From Ignavibacteriota bacterium (GTDB taxonomy: Bacteria; Bacteroidota; Ignavibacteria; UBA10030): a stretch of 64,000 nt of DNA. Position numbers and translations under genes: made by a program. Below the pieces are notes generated by a model. It saw only the letters and a program-made list of their open reading frames with translations. It made no database searches and had not been told where the DNA came from. Positions within the stretch are counted from its first letter, which is position 1. Every line of letters starts with the position of its first letter. Below, in pieces: positions 26,248-33,917 of the stretch. The stretch is from contig PMZI01000023.1 of assembly GCA_003170475.1 (NCBI GenBank), forward strand, positions 428,530 through 492,529. The letters run 5' to 3'.

Positions 26248-27252
26248 ATGTATACTCCAAGCAAATCCATTCGCACGCTGTTCTTTACTTCCATCAGCCT
26301 CCTGGCTGTACTGTTTTCCCAACTTTCGGGTCAGCAGAAAGAAATTTCCCGCGATACGTCGTTCACTCTCGACAACACAGCCCCAAAAGTCTACAAACAA
26401 TATCCACACGCCAGACTTGTCGTGGCAATTCTTCCGGACGGTATCGCTGCAGAGGAGAACATTGTCTATGCCCGCTACAAGGAGAGAGAGCTGCATCTTG
26501 ATCTCTTCTCCCCGCGTGAGAAAGGCGAAGCATTCCACCCCGGGGTCATCCTGATTCACGGAGGCGGCTGGCGCTCCGGTCATCGTCAAATGGAATGGCC
26601 GATGGCTCAGTATCTGGCTGCACGGGGATATGTGACGGCGACAGTAGAGTATCGTCTCTCGATGGAGGCTCGATATCCCGCAGGAGTCTACGATCTCAAA
26701 GCAGCGATTCGATGGATGCGTGCGAACGCTGCAAGACATCACATTGACCCGAACAAGATCGCGGTGTACGGCTGTTCGGCCGGAGGTGAACTCGCGGCAT
26801 TTCTTGGCACCACGGGCGACGTAAAAAAATTCGAGGGGAGCCCTGAAGATACAACGATCTCAACCAGAGTGCAGGCAGTTGTCGATGTTGACGGCGTGCT
26901 CGACTTTACGACTCCCGCAGAAAGTGCGAAGGACGGCGATCCGACAAAACCATCAGCAGGAAAATCATGGTTTGGTGCATCCTATGCGGAGAATCCGGAA
27001 ATCTGGAGAGAAGCCTCGCCCATCAATTATGTCGACGCAGGGGCGGCACCCATCCTGTTTGTCAACAGCTCGCTGGAACGATTCCACGCGGGCAGAGATG
27101 AAATGATTGGACAGTTGAATGAGCTCCGGATCTATTCCGAAGTGCATACGATTCCGGATACTCCGCATCCATTTTGGCTGTTTCATCCGTGGTTTGAAGA
27201 AGCCTCGGGATATATCGTGACATTTCTCGACAAGACACTCAAAGGCAAATAA
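26248..27252 (+). CDS. Exported alpha/beta-hydrolase esterase
   Basis: A 334-residue secreted esterase of the hormone-sensitive-lipase/BD-FAE-like type. An N-terminal hydrophobic signal (about residues 10-28) is followed by oxyanion motif HGGGW (104-108) and nucleophile elbow GCSAGG with Ser177. A later TPHPFW block probably carries the catalytic His, and a DGVLDFTTP/PILFVNSS region the acid. Family members deacetylate plant polysaccharides or remove feruloyl groups. In this locus, removal of acetyl groups from pectin is the best guess. It is the first gene behind promoter P3 and is followed after 32 bp by a rhamnogalacturonan acetylesterase, so the two should be cotranscribed. The ATG has no strong ribosome-binding site. 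Confidence 0.85.
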   Translation: MYTPSKSIRTLFFTSISLLAVLFSQLSGQQKEISRDTSFTLDNTAPKVYKQYPHARLVVAILPDGIAAEENIVYARYKERELHLDLFSPREKGEAFHPGVILIHGGGWRSGHRQMEWPMAQYLAARGYVTATVEYRLSMEARYPAGVYDLKAAIRWMRANAARHHIDPNKIAVYGCSAGGELAAFLGTTGDVKKFEGSPEDTTISTRVQAVVDVDGVLDFTTPAESAKDGDPTKPSAGKSWFGASYAENPEIWREASPINYVDAGAAPILFVNSSLERFHAGRDEMIGQLNELRIYSEVHTIPDTPHPFWLFHPWFEEASGYIVTFLDKTLKGK

Positions 27253-27284
27253 TTATCCTTCTAAGGCGGGTCATTCGAAACTCT

Positions 27285-28259
27285 ATGAAGAGCCTTCTCA
27301 CGTTCTTCCTCCTGATACTCTTCAGCGCCGCGTCGCTGGTCGCTGAATCTGGAATCGCCGTCGACGCAAAGGCCAAGATGCTGGTTGCCACAGCCGGGAT
27401 CGACTATCAATGGTATCGCGATGGAAAAGTCGTCGCTGGAGAAATCGGGCAGACGTTGGGTGTAAGCGAATCAGGAATCTACGCCGTTGCATACACCGAT
27501 GTTTGCGGTAGACGCAAACTTCAGAACGCGCGCGTTGAGGTGTCAGGTACGAAGATTGTCAAAGTGTACTTGATTGGTGATTCAACGATGGCAGACTACA
27601 CCCTTGATGCCGACTACAAGGCGAAGCGCTTTCCCATCACAGGGTGGGGACAGGTGTTTCAGGCATTCATGAGTTCGGATAGCTTGTTCAAAGTTCGCAA
27701 CATCCTGAAGGCGGATAGTGTGGTCGTGGTCGATAAGGCACGAGGAGGACGGAGCACTCGAACGTTTTTTGAGGAAGGAAGATGGTCAGAGGTCTGCAAG
27801 TCGCTCGAGGCGAACGACCTGGTCCTGATCCAGTTTGGGCACAACGATGCTGCGAAAGACAAACCGGAACGCTATGTCAACGTCGAGGGATACAAGGAGT
27901 ATCTGCGTCTGTTTGTCAATCAGGCCCGCGAAAAGGGAGCGGTTCCTATTTTGTTGACTCCTGTGAATCGGAACTATCCATGGGCCGACGGAAAACTCTC
28001 GAATGTGCACGGAGAATACCCTGATGCCGTCAAACAAGTCGCGAAAGAATTGAATGTGCAGATCATCGACCTGACTCAGCTCTCCATCGACTTCTTCACG
28101 TTGAAGGGTCAGGAATATGTAAGCAGTCATTATTTTATGAATTTTGCCGCAGGGCTCTATGAAGGATATCCCAATGGGGGCAAGGACAATACGCATTTTC
28201 AGCCTGAAGGAGCGGTAGAAGTTGCCCGGCTCGTATTTCAGGCGATGGCCGGCCTGTGA
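27285..28259 (+). CDS. Rhamnogalacturonan acetylesterase (SGNH/CE12 type) with N-terminal Ig-like domain
   Basis: A 324-residue exported SGNH hydrolase that removes acetyl groups from rhamnogalacturonan I. Signal peptide 1-20. A small Ig-like domain (about 24-88: DYQWYRDGKVV...SESGIYAVAYTD) precedes the catalytic domain. Block I is YLIGDSTMADY with nucleophile Ser100. GGRST follows, block III is FGHNDAA (Asn), and the C-terminal DNTHFQPEGA gives the Asp-His pair. These four blocks are the standard CE12 set. The extra N-terminal domain is unusual for this enzyme and may bind carbohydrate or act as a spacer. It is in the P3-driven unit behind the alpha/beta esterase. A second enzyme of the same family, built differently, lies at 32181. 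Confidence 0.92.
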   Translation: MKSLLTFFLLILFSAASLVAESGIAVDAKAKMLVATAGIDYQWYRDGKVVAGEIGQTLGVSESGIYAVAYTDVCGRRKLQNARVEVSGTKIVKVYLIGDSTMADYTLDADYKAKRFPITGWGQVFQAFMSSDSLFKVRNILKADSVVVVDKARGGRSTRTFFEEGRWSEVCKSLEANDLVLIQFGHNDAAKDKPERYVNVEGYKEYLRLFVNQAREKGAVPILLTPVNRNYPWADGKLSNVHGEYPDAVKQVAKELNVQIIDLTQLSIDFFTLKGQEYVSSHYFMNFAAGLYEGYPNGGKDNTHFQPEGAVEVARLVFQAMAGL

Positions 28260-28538
28260 AAAGGTATGAACCTATGTGGAGACAGACACACCTCCATCAT
28301 CGCAGAATCCATCAAATGATCGATGCTCGGCGGTTTTGCTCGTTGTTGACGCTGACCACGCTCTTGAGTGTCAGGGAATATGCTGAGGTCGGCTATGATT
28401 TTTGACTGTGCATGGACGGCAGAAGGGGCGATCTTGATTCGAAGATAAAATGATCATTCACAAAGAACGACTGGTATCCACATTCAGGTGTGACACAGAA
28501 TCGTCCGAAACGGTACAATAATTAAAGAGAGGTGCATC

Positions 28539-29450
28539 ATGAAACAACGTATACCATTGCTGCTACTTGCATTCGTCATGATGGCGATGCCGGCGGCACT
28601 TGCTCAGACACCCGATAGTGTCATTTGGTACTTGAGCAGCACGACACTGAAGATTGCCGCGAACACTGCCAACGTCATAGGAGATTCAAACTCGGTTGGA
28701 CCGGCGCTTGGCCTGCAAATCGCCAGCTACAATGCGAACGGCCAGCGATGCAACTTGGCTGGTCCAGGCGGCAACAATTGGCCGGCAAGCGAAACCGATA
28801 CGGCAGCGGGACGTTACATCCAATTCGATGCTTCGCCTATCAGCGGGCGCAGCTTCACTGTAAAGAGAATATTCTTCAACTATGGCGGAGCTAGCAGTAC
28901 AAATGCTATGAAAGGAAAGGCGTTCTATTCGACAAATAACTGGTCTTCGATGACGCTGCTCAATACAGATTCCGCGTTCGTTTACCCGAACTCCACCGTA
29001 TCGCCGTATTCAAAAGCCGTTAATGTAACAGTTCCAAACAAGGGGAGATTCTCGCTGAGAATATATCCTTTCTGGGTATCGGCAACGGCAGGCACCAGCT
29101 CGAAATACTCAGTTCTCGATTCGGTAACGATTTCGGGAGCAACAGCAGTGGCCAGTAGCGTGGAGAAGACGGGAATCGAAGTACCGAGTGAGTTCATGCT
29201 TCATCAGAACTATCCCAATCCGTTCAATCCATCGACGAATATCGAATATCGAATATCGAAATCCGGAACTGTCACCCTGAAAGTGTTTGATGTGCTGGGT
29301 CGCGAAGTTGCGACTCTGGTGAACGTAGAACTCCAACCAGGAATATATCAAGCAACATTCGACGGTGCACATCTTGCCTCGGGAGTCTACCTGTATCAGT
29401 TGAGGGCAGGGGATTTCGTCCAGACGCAACGAATGGTGCTCGCGAAATAG
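28539..29450 (+). CDS. Small T9SS-sorted secreted protein, possible carbohydrate-binding
   Basis: A 303-residue exported protein: signal peptide ending PAALAQ (about 1-23), one beta-rich domain (about 25-205), and a type A T9SS C-terminal domain starting LHQNYPNPFNPSTN and ending MVLAK. The middle domain has a jelly-roll look (SGRSFTVKRIFFNYGG, KGKAFYSTNNWSSM, NKGRFSLRIYPFWV), similar in style to carbohydrate-binding domains found at the ends of Bacteroidota pectate lyases, but I cannot assign a family. No catalytic residues are seen. The ATG follows AAGAGAGGTGCATC. It stands alone between the acetylesterase and GH105 genes and ends in its own hairpin, so it may be separately transcribed. A pectin-binding surface protein is the simplest idea. 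Confidence 0.75.
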   Translation: MKQRIPLLLLAFVMMAMPAALAQTPDSVIWYLSSTTLKIAANTANVIGDSNSVGPALGLQIASYNANGQRCNLAGPGGNNWPASETDTAAGRYIQFDASPISGRSFTVKRIFFNYGGASSTNAMKGKAFYSTNNWSSMTLLNTDSAFVYPNSTVSPYSKAVNVTVPNKGRFSLRIYPFWVSATAGTSSKYSVLDSVTISGATAVASSVEKTGIEVPSEFMLHQNYPNPFNPSTNIEYRISKSGTVTLKVFDVLGREVATLVNVELQPGIYQATFDGAHLASGVYLYQLRAGDFVQTQRMVLAK

Positions 29451-29475
29451 CGATGCTCCCGGAGCGCAGTTCGCA

Positions 29476-29504
29476 TGGGGCTGAGTTTTAATGTCTCGGC
29501 CCCA
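29476..29504 (+). terminator. Hairpin after small T9SS protein
   Basis: TGGGGCTGAG pairs with CTCGGCCCCA (one G-U pair) across a 9 nt loop, 25 bp after the stop. There is no long T run. Confidence 0.6.
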
Positions 29505-29584
29505 GCTATCCCACACGTCATTGTGCAGCGGTTGGAAATCTTTGACACCTTCAAGAATATCTTGTGAGCCTTAAAGGGGACACC

Positions 29585-30832
29585 ATGAAAGCACCATCTT
29601 TCGGTCTCTTCATATCTCTTCTGTTTCTCCTGCCTCTGCCGACCATGGGCAATGGAAGCAATTCGGCCGGGAACGGAGGTGATTCGTTGTCCATCTCCGA
29701 TCAATGGCCATGGTCAAAACGGATCGCCGAGTCCTTTGTCCTGCGCCATCCCGGCGCGGTGACGTATGACTCGCTGTCTCCGAGCGAGAAGTGGAATTAT
29801 GAGCAGGGACTGATGCTGGAGGCTCTTCATCAAATGTGGTTGTTCACGAAGGATCAACGATACTTCGATTTCATCAGGCGGAATATCGATCAGTATGTCG
29901 ATGAATCCGGGAACATCAAGACCTATAAGCATGACGAGTTCAATCTTGACAACGTGGCCGTCGGCAGAGCGCTGCTCACACTCTCTGAGACAACGGAGAA
30001 CAAAAAATATAAAAGCGCTGCCGACACCCTCAGGTTTCAGCTCAAGAACCAACCGAGGACTCACGAAGGCGGGTTCTGGCACAAACAGATCTATCCATAT
30101 CAGATGTGGCTGGACGGCCTGTTCATGGCGGAGCCGTTCTATGCCTGGTACGCGAAAAGCTTCAAAGAACCTGACGCGTTCGAGGATATTGTAAACCAAT
30201 TCGTGTTCATTGCCAAGCACACGCGCGACCCCAAGACCGGATTGCTGTATCATGGATGGGATGAAAGCAAACAGCAGCGATGGGCGAATCCGGAGACAGG
30301 CTGTTCTCCCAATTTCTGGGGAAGGGCAGTGGGTTGGTATGAGATAGCGATCGTCGATGTTCTGGATTTTCTGCCCAAGAACCATCCGCGCAGACATGAA
30401 CTCATTTCGATTCTCAGGGATGTATCGGCTGCAACCCTGAAATTCCGTGATGGAAAAACGAACCTTTGGTATCAGGTGCTCGATCAGGGGAAGCGGGAAG
30501 GAAATTATCTGGAGGCTTCTGCATCCTGCATGTTGACCTATGCGTTTGCCAAGGGTGCTCAGAAAGGATATCTGGACAAGAATTACCTGACAGCGGCACG
30601 AGAATCGTTCGAGGGAATCAACAAATACCTGATTTCCGTCGATGCGAAGGGGTTCATCGATCTCCTTCACACCTGCCAGGGTGCCGGTCTGGGAGGCAAT
30701 CCGTACAGAGATGGGAGTTATGAGTACTACATCGGTGAGCGCCAGCGGACAAACGATATGAAAGGGTATGGTCCGCTTCTCCTTGCCGCCATCGAGCTGG
30801 AAAAAGCTGGCGTCAGAGTCAAGAGTCACTGA
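29585..30832 (+). CDS. GH105 unsaturated rhamnogalacturonyl hydrolase
   Basis: A 415-residue GH88/GH105 (alpha/alpha)6-barrel enzyme. It hydrolyses the 4,5-unsaturated galacturonosyl end left by rhamnogalacturonan lyase, by hydrating its double bond. A signal peptide (1-21) marks it as exported, probably periplasmic. Diagnostic strings are YPYQMWLDGLFMAEPF, whose Asp177 is the expected catalytic acid (the YteR Asp143 position), NYEQGLMLEALHQMW, GCSPNFWGRAVGWYEIAIVDVL, and the C-terminal GLGGNPYRDGSYEYYIGE. The ATG at 29585 follows AAAGGGGACACC and starts the signal peptide; an earlier in-frame codon at 29564 does not. The LacI regulator follows 68 bp later. Its presence implies that a rhamnogalacturonan lyase acts upstream, but none is in the window. 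Confidence 0.93.
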   Translation: MKAPSFGLFISLLFLLPLPTMGNGSNSAGNGGDSLSISDQWPWSKRIAESFVLRHPGAVTYDSLSPSEKWNYEQGLMLEALHQMWLFTKDQRYFDFIRRNIDQYVDESGNIKTYKHDEFNLDNVAVGRALLTLSETTENKKYKSAADTLRFQLKNQPRTHEGGFWHKQIYPYQMWLDGLFMAEPFYAWYAKSFKEPDAFEDIVNQFVFIAKHTRDPKTGLLYHGWDESKQQRWANPETGCSPNFWGRAVGWYEIAIVDVLDFLPKNHPRRHELISILRDVSAATLKFRDGKTNLWYQVLDQGKREGNYLEASASCMLTYAFAKGAQKGYLDKNYLTAARESFEGINKYLISVDAKGFIDLLHTCQGAGLGGNPYRDGSYEYYIGERQRTNDMKGYGPLLLAAIELEKAGVRVKSH

Positions 30833-30900
30833 AGTTAGATGTTCTGTGAGGGACGCACCGTCACCTCCCAGTGTCTCACTAAATTGGAAGGAACTGCCAC

Positions 30901-31944
30901 GTGAAACGTAGAGCGCATATAACCCTTGATGACATCGCCAAGAAGGTGAAAGTCTCCCGGGTTACAGTCTCGAAAGCACTTCGGGGTCATCCTGATATAT
31001 CCGAGAAGACATCGAAACTCGTGCGGAAGGTTGCCAACGATCTCGGCTACAGTCCGAATTTCATCGCAAGAAACCTTTCAGCACGAAGATCCAACATGCT
31101 CGGGGTCGTTGTTCCAAAGATCGCGCACTTCTTCTTTAGCTCTCTTATCGAATCGATCTACAATGCGGCTTTCGAAAAAAACTATGAAACAATCCTGACG
31201 GTTTCGCAGGAGAATGCGGATCGTGAAAAGAAACATATCCAGACCCTTGTCTCCATGCGTGTTGATGGAATCATTATATCGGTTTCTCAGGAGACGAAAG
31301 ACGTGGAAATCTTCAAGTGGATCAGGAAGATGGGGATCCCGGTCGTGTTTGTTGATCGCATGCCATACCCTCCCATTGAGGGTTTCAGCACCGTGCAGGT
31401 TGATGACAAAGGCGGAGCACGCCAGGTGGTCGAGCAGGCAGTGAAGGCAGGATACCGAAAAATGGCGATGATCGGTGGCAATCCGTCGATTAACATTGGC
31501 AAGAATCGCCAGATTGGATTTGAGGAATCGTTGGCGCAACATCAGCTTCCGGTGAAACCCGAGTGGATTGTACATGGAGGATTCGGCAAGGAAGATGGCT
31601 ACCGAGGATTCAAAAAGCTATGTGAAAACGGTGATCGACCGGAGTTCGTCTTTGCGATCACATATCCGGTTGCCCTGGGAATCTATGAAGCCGCAAAAGA
31701 ACTCGGACTTCGTATTCCCAATGATATTGACATCATCTGCTGTGGAGAAAGCGACATGATTAGCTTCCTTCATCCTTCATTGAGTTGTGTCAGTCAAAAC
31801 CCGCAGGAATTGGGAACGTCAGCAGTCAAAACAATGCTCGAGGTTATTGAGCGTCCTGATGAGATTCCGGAGCGCCATGTGGTGGTTCCAACACAACTGA
31901 TCCTGCGGGAGACCGGACTGGGAAAAATGCGGGTGGGAGACTAG
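30901..31944 (+). CDS. LacI-family transcriptional regulator, likely of the pectin locus
   Basis: A 347-residue regulator. The N-terminal helix-turn-helix ITLDDIAKKVKVSRVTVSKALRGHPDIS is followed by the hinge region LGYSPNFIARNLSARRSNMLGVVVP. The rest is a periplasmic-binding-protein-like effector domain (VDGIIISVSQE, IPVVFVDRMP, MAMIGG, PNDIDIICCGESDM). The start is a GTG preceded by GGAAGGAACTGCCAC. It is the only LacI-type regulator in the window and lies inside the pectin locus, so it is the prime candidate to bind the repeated operator elements at 14149, 19617, 26170 and 43836 (inference). The effector would be a galacturonate or rhamnogalacturonan fragment or phosphorylated intermediate. 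A perfect hairpin follows the gene. Confidence 0.93.
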   Translation: MKRRAHITLDDIAKKVKVSRVTVSKALRGHPDISEKTSKLVRKVANDLGYSPNFIARNLSARRSNMLGVVVPKIAHFFFSSLIESIYNAAFEKNYETILTVSQENADREKKHIQTLVSMRVDGIIISVSQETKDVEIFKWIRKMGIPVVFVDRMPYPPIEGFSTVQVDDKGGARQVVEQAVKAGYRKMAMIGGNPSINIGKNRQIGFEESLAQHQLPVKPEWIVHGGFGKEDGYRGFKKLCENGDRPEFVFAITYPVALGIYEAAKELGLRIPNDIDIICCGESDMISFLHPSLSCVSQNPQELGTSAVKTMLEVIERPDEIPERHVVVPTQLILRETGLGKMRVGD

Positions 31945-31963
31945 GAAACTAGCGAAAGAGCTC

Positions 31964-31988
31964 GGCATCGACTAAAGTCGATGCCTTT
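31964..31988 (+). terminator. Terminator after LacI gene
   Basis: A perfect 10 bp stem, GGCATCGACT/AGTCGATGCC, with a 2-nt apex, followed by TTT. A second hairpin, CGAAACCC-CTC-GGGTTTCG, follows at about 31992-32010. Confidence 0.75.
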
Positions 31989-32180
31989 CAACGAAACCCC
32001 TCGGGTTTCGAAACAATTGAGCCGTCACCTCACAACGCGTCCTCCTGTAGGCTGGCGGTCACCCTATCTTGATGGGTTCAAGATTTCTCGTCTCCACAAG
32101 ACGGAGACTCGAAACGACAAAACGGGAAGACTCCCATCACCAATGATTTAGTTTAATCCACAATTGCGACTGAAGTTATC

Positions 32181-33695
32181 ATGAACACGATGAATATGTT
32201 CTTCAAAAAGCTGATGGGGGTTCTCGCCGTTCTGACCTTGCTCGGCTTTCAGGGTGAAAGACCGGCTCGGCTCTATCTCATCGGCGATTCAACCATGGCG
32301 GACAAGCCGCTCATCGGGACGGCGGAGCGCGGCTGGGGGCAGGTCTTGCCGTTGTTTTTTGATCGCGGGGTCGTCGTGGAAAACCATGCACGAAATGGCC
32401 GGAGCACGAAGAGTTTTATCGCAGAAGGAAGATGGCAAACAGTGCTGGACAAGTTGCAGCAGGGCGACTATGTGTTCATACAATTCGGACACAATGATGC
32501 GAAGAAAGAAGATACTTCCCGCTTTGCAGAACCTCATACCGACTACAAAAAAAATCTGCTGCGGTTTGTCACGGACGCCCGCGAGAAAGGGGCAACACCG
32601 ATACTCTTCACGCCGGTAAGCCGAAGACAATATGACGATCACGGCAGCCTCGTCGATACCCATGGCGACTATCCGATCGTTGTACGGGAGCTTGCTGCAG
32701 AGCAGAAAGTCTCGCTCATCGATGTTCATCAAAGTACCATGCAATGGCTCAGGAGGCTCGGGCCCGATGATTCCAAGAGGGCATTTGTCTGGATCAAGGC
32801 GGATCTCTACACGGCAAATCGTGCCGGGAGACAGGACAACACACACTTCAATGAATCGGGAGCTCTGAACGTTGCACAGCTTGTTGTTGATGGGCTCAAG
32901 GAGCTGAATCTTCCTCTCGCCAAACATCTTAAGGCTCTCGACAAATCGGCGATGGTTGGACTCGGCAAGATCGTCTGCCTGGACGAATTTTACAACAATG
33001 AATGGCGGAAGGATGCCAAGGGCAAACCCGAGCGTTATCACTACGTCTGGGAAGACACGACAAATTCCGGCTTCTCAACCCTCGGCAGTATGATCGTCAA
33101 CATGGGAGCATCCATTGACACTCTCTGTGAGGCTCCTACAACTCAAGACCTTACCCGCGCCAGCCTCTACATCATTGTTGATCCCGATACGCCGCTTGAG
33201 ACGGAACATCCCAACTACCTCGAGCAACCCGCCATCGATGTAATCGAGAAGTGGGTGAAGAGCGGCGGTGTTCTTGTTCTGATGGGAAATGACAAGGGGA
33301 ATGCTGAGTTCGAGCATTTCAATCAGCTCGCAGCGCGATTCGGCATGCACTTCAACGAAGACAGTCGGAACAAGGTGACGGGCAACGCATACGATATGGG
33401 TAAGTTCGATTCCTTTCCGGACCATCCGCTCTTCAAAGGGGTCAGGCAGATTTACATGAAGGAAATCTCAACCCTCAAGGTGCAGGATCCAGCTGTTCCA
33501 CTCTTCTCGGATAAAGGGGATGTGATCATTGCTTTCGCCAAAGTCGGCAAGGGGTCAGTCTTTGCCGTCGGCGATCCATGGCTTTACAATGAGTACATCA
33601 CCCACCGCAAGCTTCCTGAAGCATATGAGAACGACAAAGCAGCGGAAAATCTCTTCCGATGGCTTCTGGAGCTCGCGCAACCGGCAGCAAACTGA
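32181..33695 (+). CDS. Rhamnogalacturonan acetylesterase fused to a C-terminal glutamine-amidotransferase-like domain
   Basis: A 504-residue exported protein with two parts. The first (about 28-255) is an SGNH rhamnogalacturonan acetylesterase: YLIGDSTMADK with Ser37, GRSTKSF, FGHNDAKK, and DNTHFNESGA giving Asp and His. The second (about 270-500) is a flavodoxin/amidotransferase-like fold with LGSMIVNMGASIDTL, LYIIVDPDTP, VIEKWVKSGGVLVLMGND and VFAVGDPWLYNEYI. It resembles the DUF4350-like domain found attached to GH88/GH105 proteins, where it lacks enzymatic residues and may bind ligand. A hydrophobic N-terminus (about 8-23) acts as signal. This pairing with an acetylesterase is uncommon in my experience. 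The family of the first half is sure; the role of the second is unknown. Confidence 0.88.
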   Translation: MNTMNMFFKKLMGVLAVLTLLGFQGERPARLYLIGDSTMADKPLIGTAERGWGQVLPLFFDRGVVVENHARNGRSTKSFIAEGRWQTVLDKLQQGDYVFIQFGHNDAKKEDTSRFAEPHTDYKKNLLRFVTDAREKGATPILFTPVSRRQYDDHGSLVDTHGDYPIVVRELAAEQKVSLIDVHQSTMQWLRRLGPDDSKRAFVWIKADLYTANRAGRQDNTHFNESGALNVAQLVVDGLKELNLPLAKHLKALDKSAMVGLGKIVCLDEFYNNEWRKDAKGKPERYHYVWEDTTNSGFSTLGSMIVNMGASIDTLCEAPTTQDLTRASLYIIVDPDTPLETEHPNYLEQPAIDVIEKWVKSGGVLVLMGNDKGNAEFEHFNQLAARFGMHFNEDSRNKVTGNAYDMGKFDSFPDHPLFKGVRQIYMKEISTLKVQDPAVPLFSDKGDVIIAFAKVGKGSVFAVGDPWLYNEYITHRKLPEAYENDKAAENLFRWLLELAQPAAN

Positions 33696-33917
33696 GAGTC
33701 CCCAAGGTGATCCTAATCGGGGATTGAGAACGAGGTCCCGAACAGAACCATTTCGGGACGACATGCTAAAGCGTATGTCACCCCGACATGTTTCGCTTTA
33801 GGAATCCCGCATGTGAGCGGAATCCAAAAGCGGGACTCTTGGTCGGGGTCTGAAAACAAGCCCTCGAACAAAAGCATTTCGGGACGACGTTCAAAGTATC
33901 ATTTCGAATGGAGTTTT
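33696..33917. repeat. Intergenic repeat elements and hairpin
   Basis: Two related stretches lie here in tandem. 33718-33765 contains CGAACAGAACCATTTCGGGA then CGACAT; 33838-33890 contains CGAACAAAAGCATTTCGGGA then CGACGT. A further copy of the start (GGTCAGGGTCTGAAAAC then CTCGAACAGAAATG) is at 54928-54958. Between them is a hairpin, CTAAAGCG (33766-33773) with CGCTTTAG (33794-33801), with an inner ATGTC/GACAT stem. I read this as a dispersed non-coding repeat family. Confidence 0.55.

Noticed and set aside
28360..28400. TTGACG...TGTCAG promoter-like boxes before the 28539 gene
   Set aside because: The -10 box is poor, and the LacI-type operator and spacer text shared by P1-P4 are missing.
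29714..30829. Open frame of 371 codons on the minus strand
   Set aside because: Antisense to the GH105 gene along its whole length, with no domain or ribosome-binding site.
33813..33917. N-terminal extension of the GH43 gene from GTG 33813
   Set aside because: The stretch is intergenic repeat sequence found elsewhere in the window, and the signal peptide begins only at 33918.
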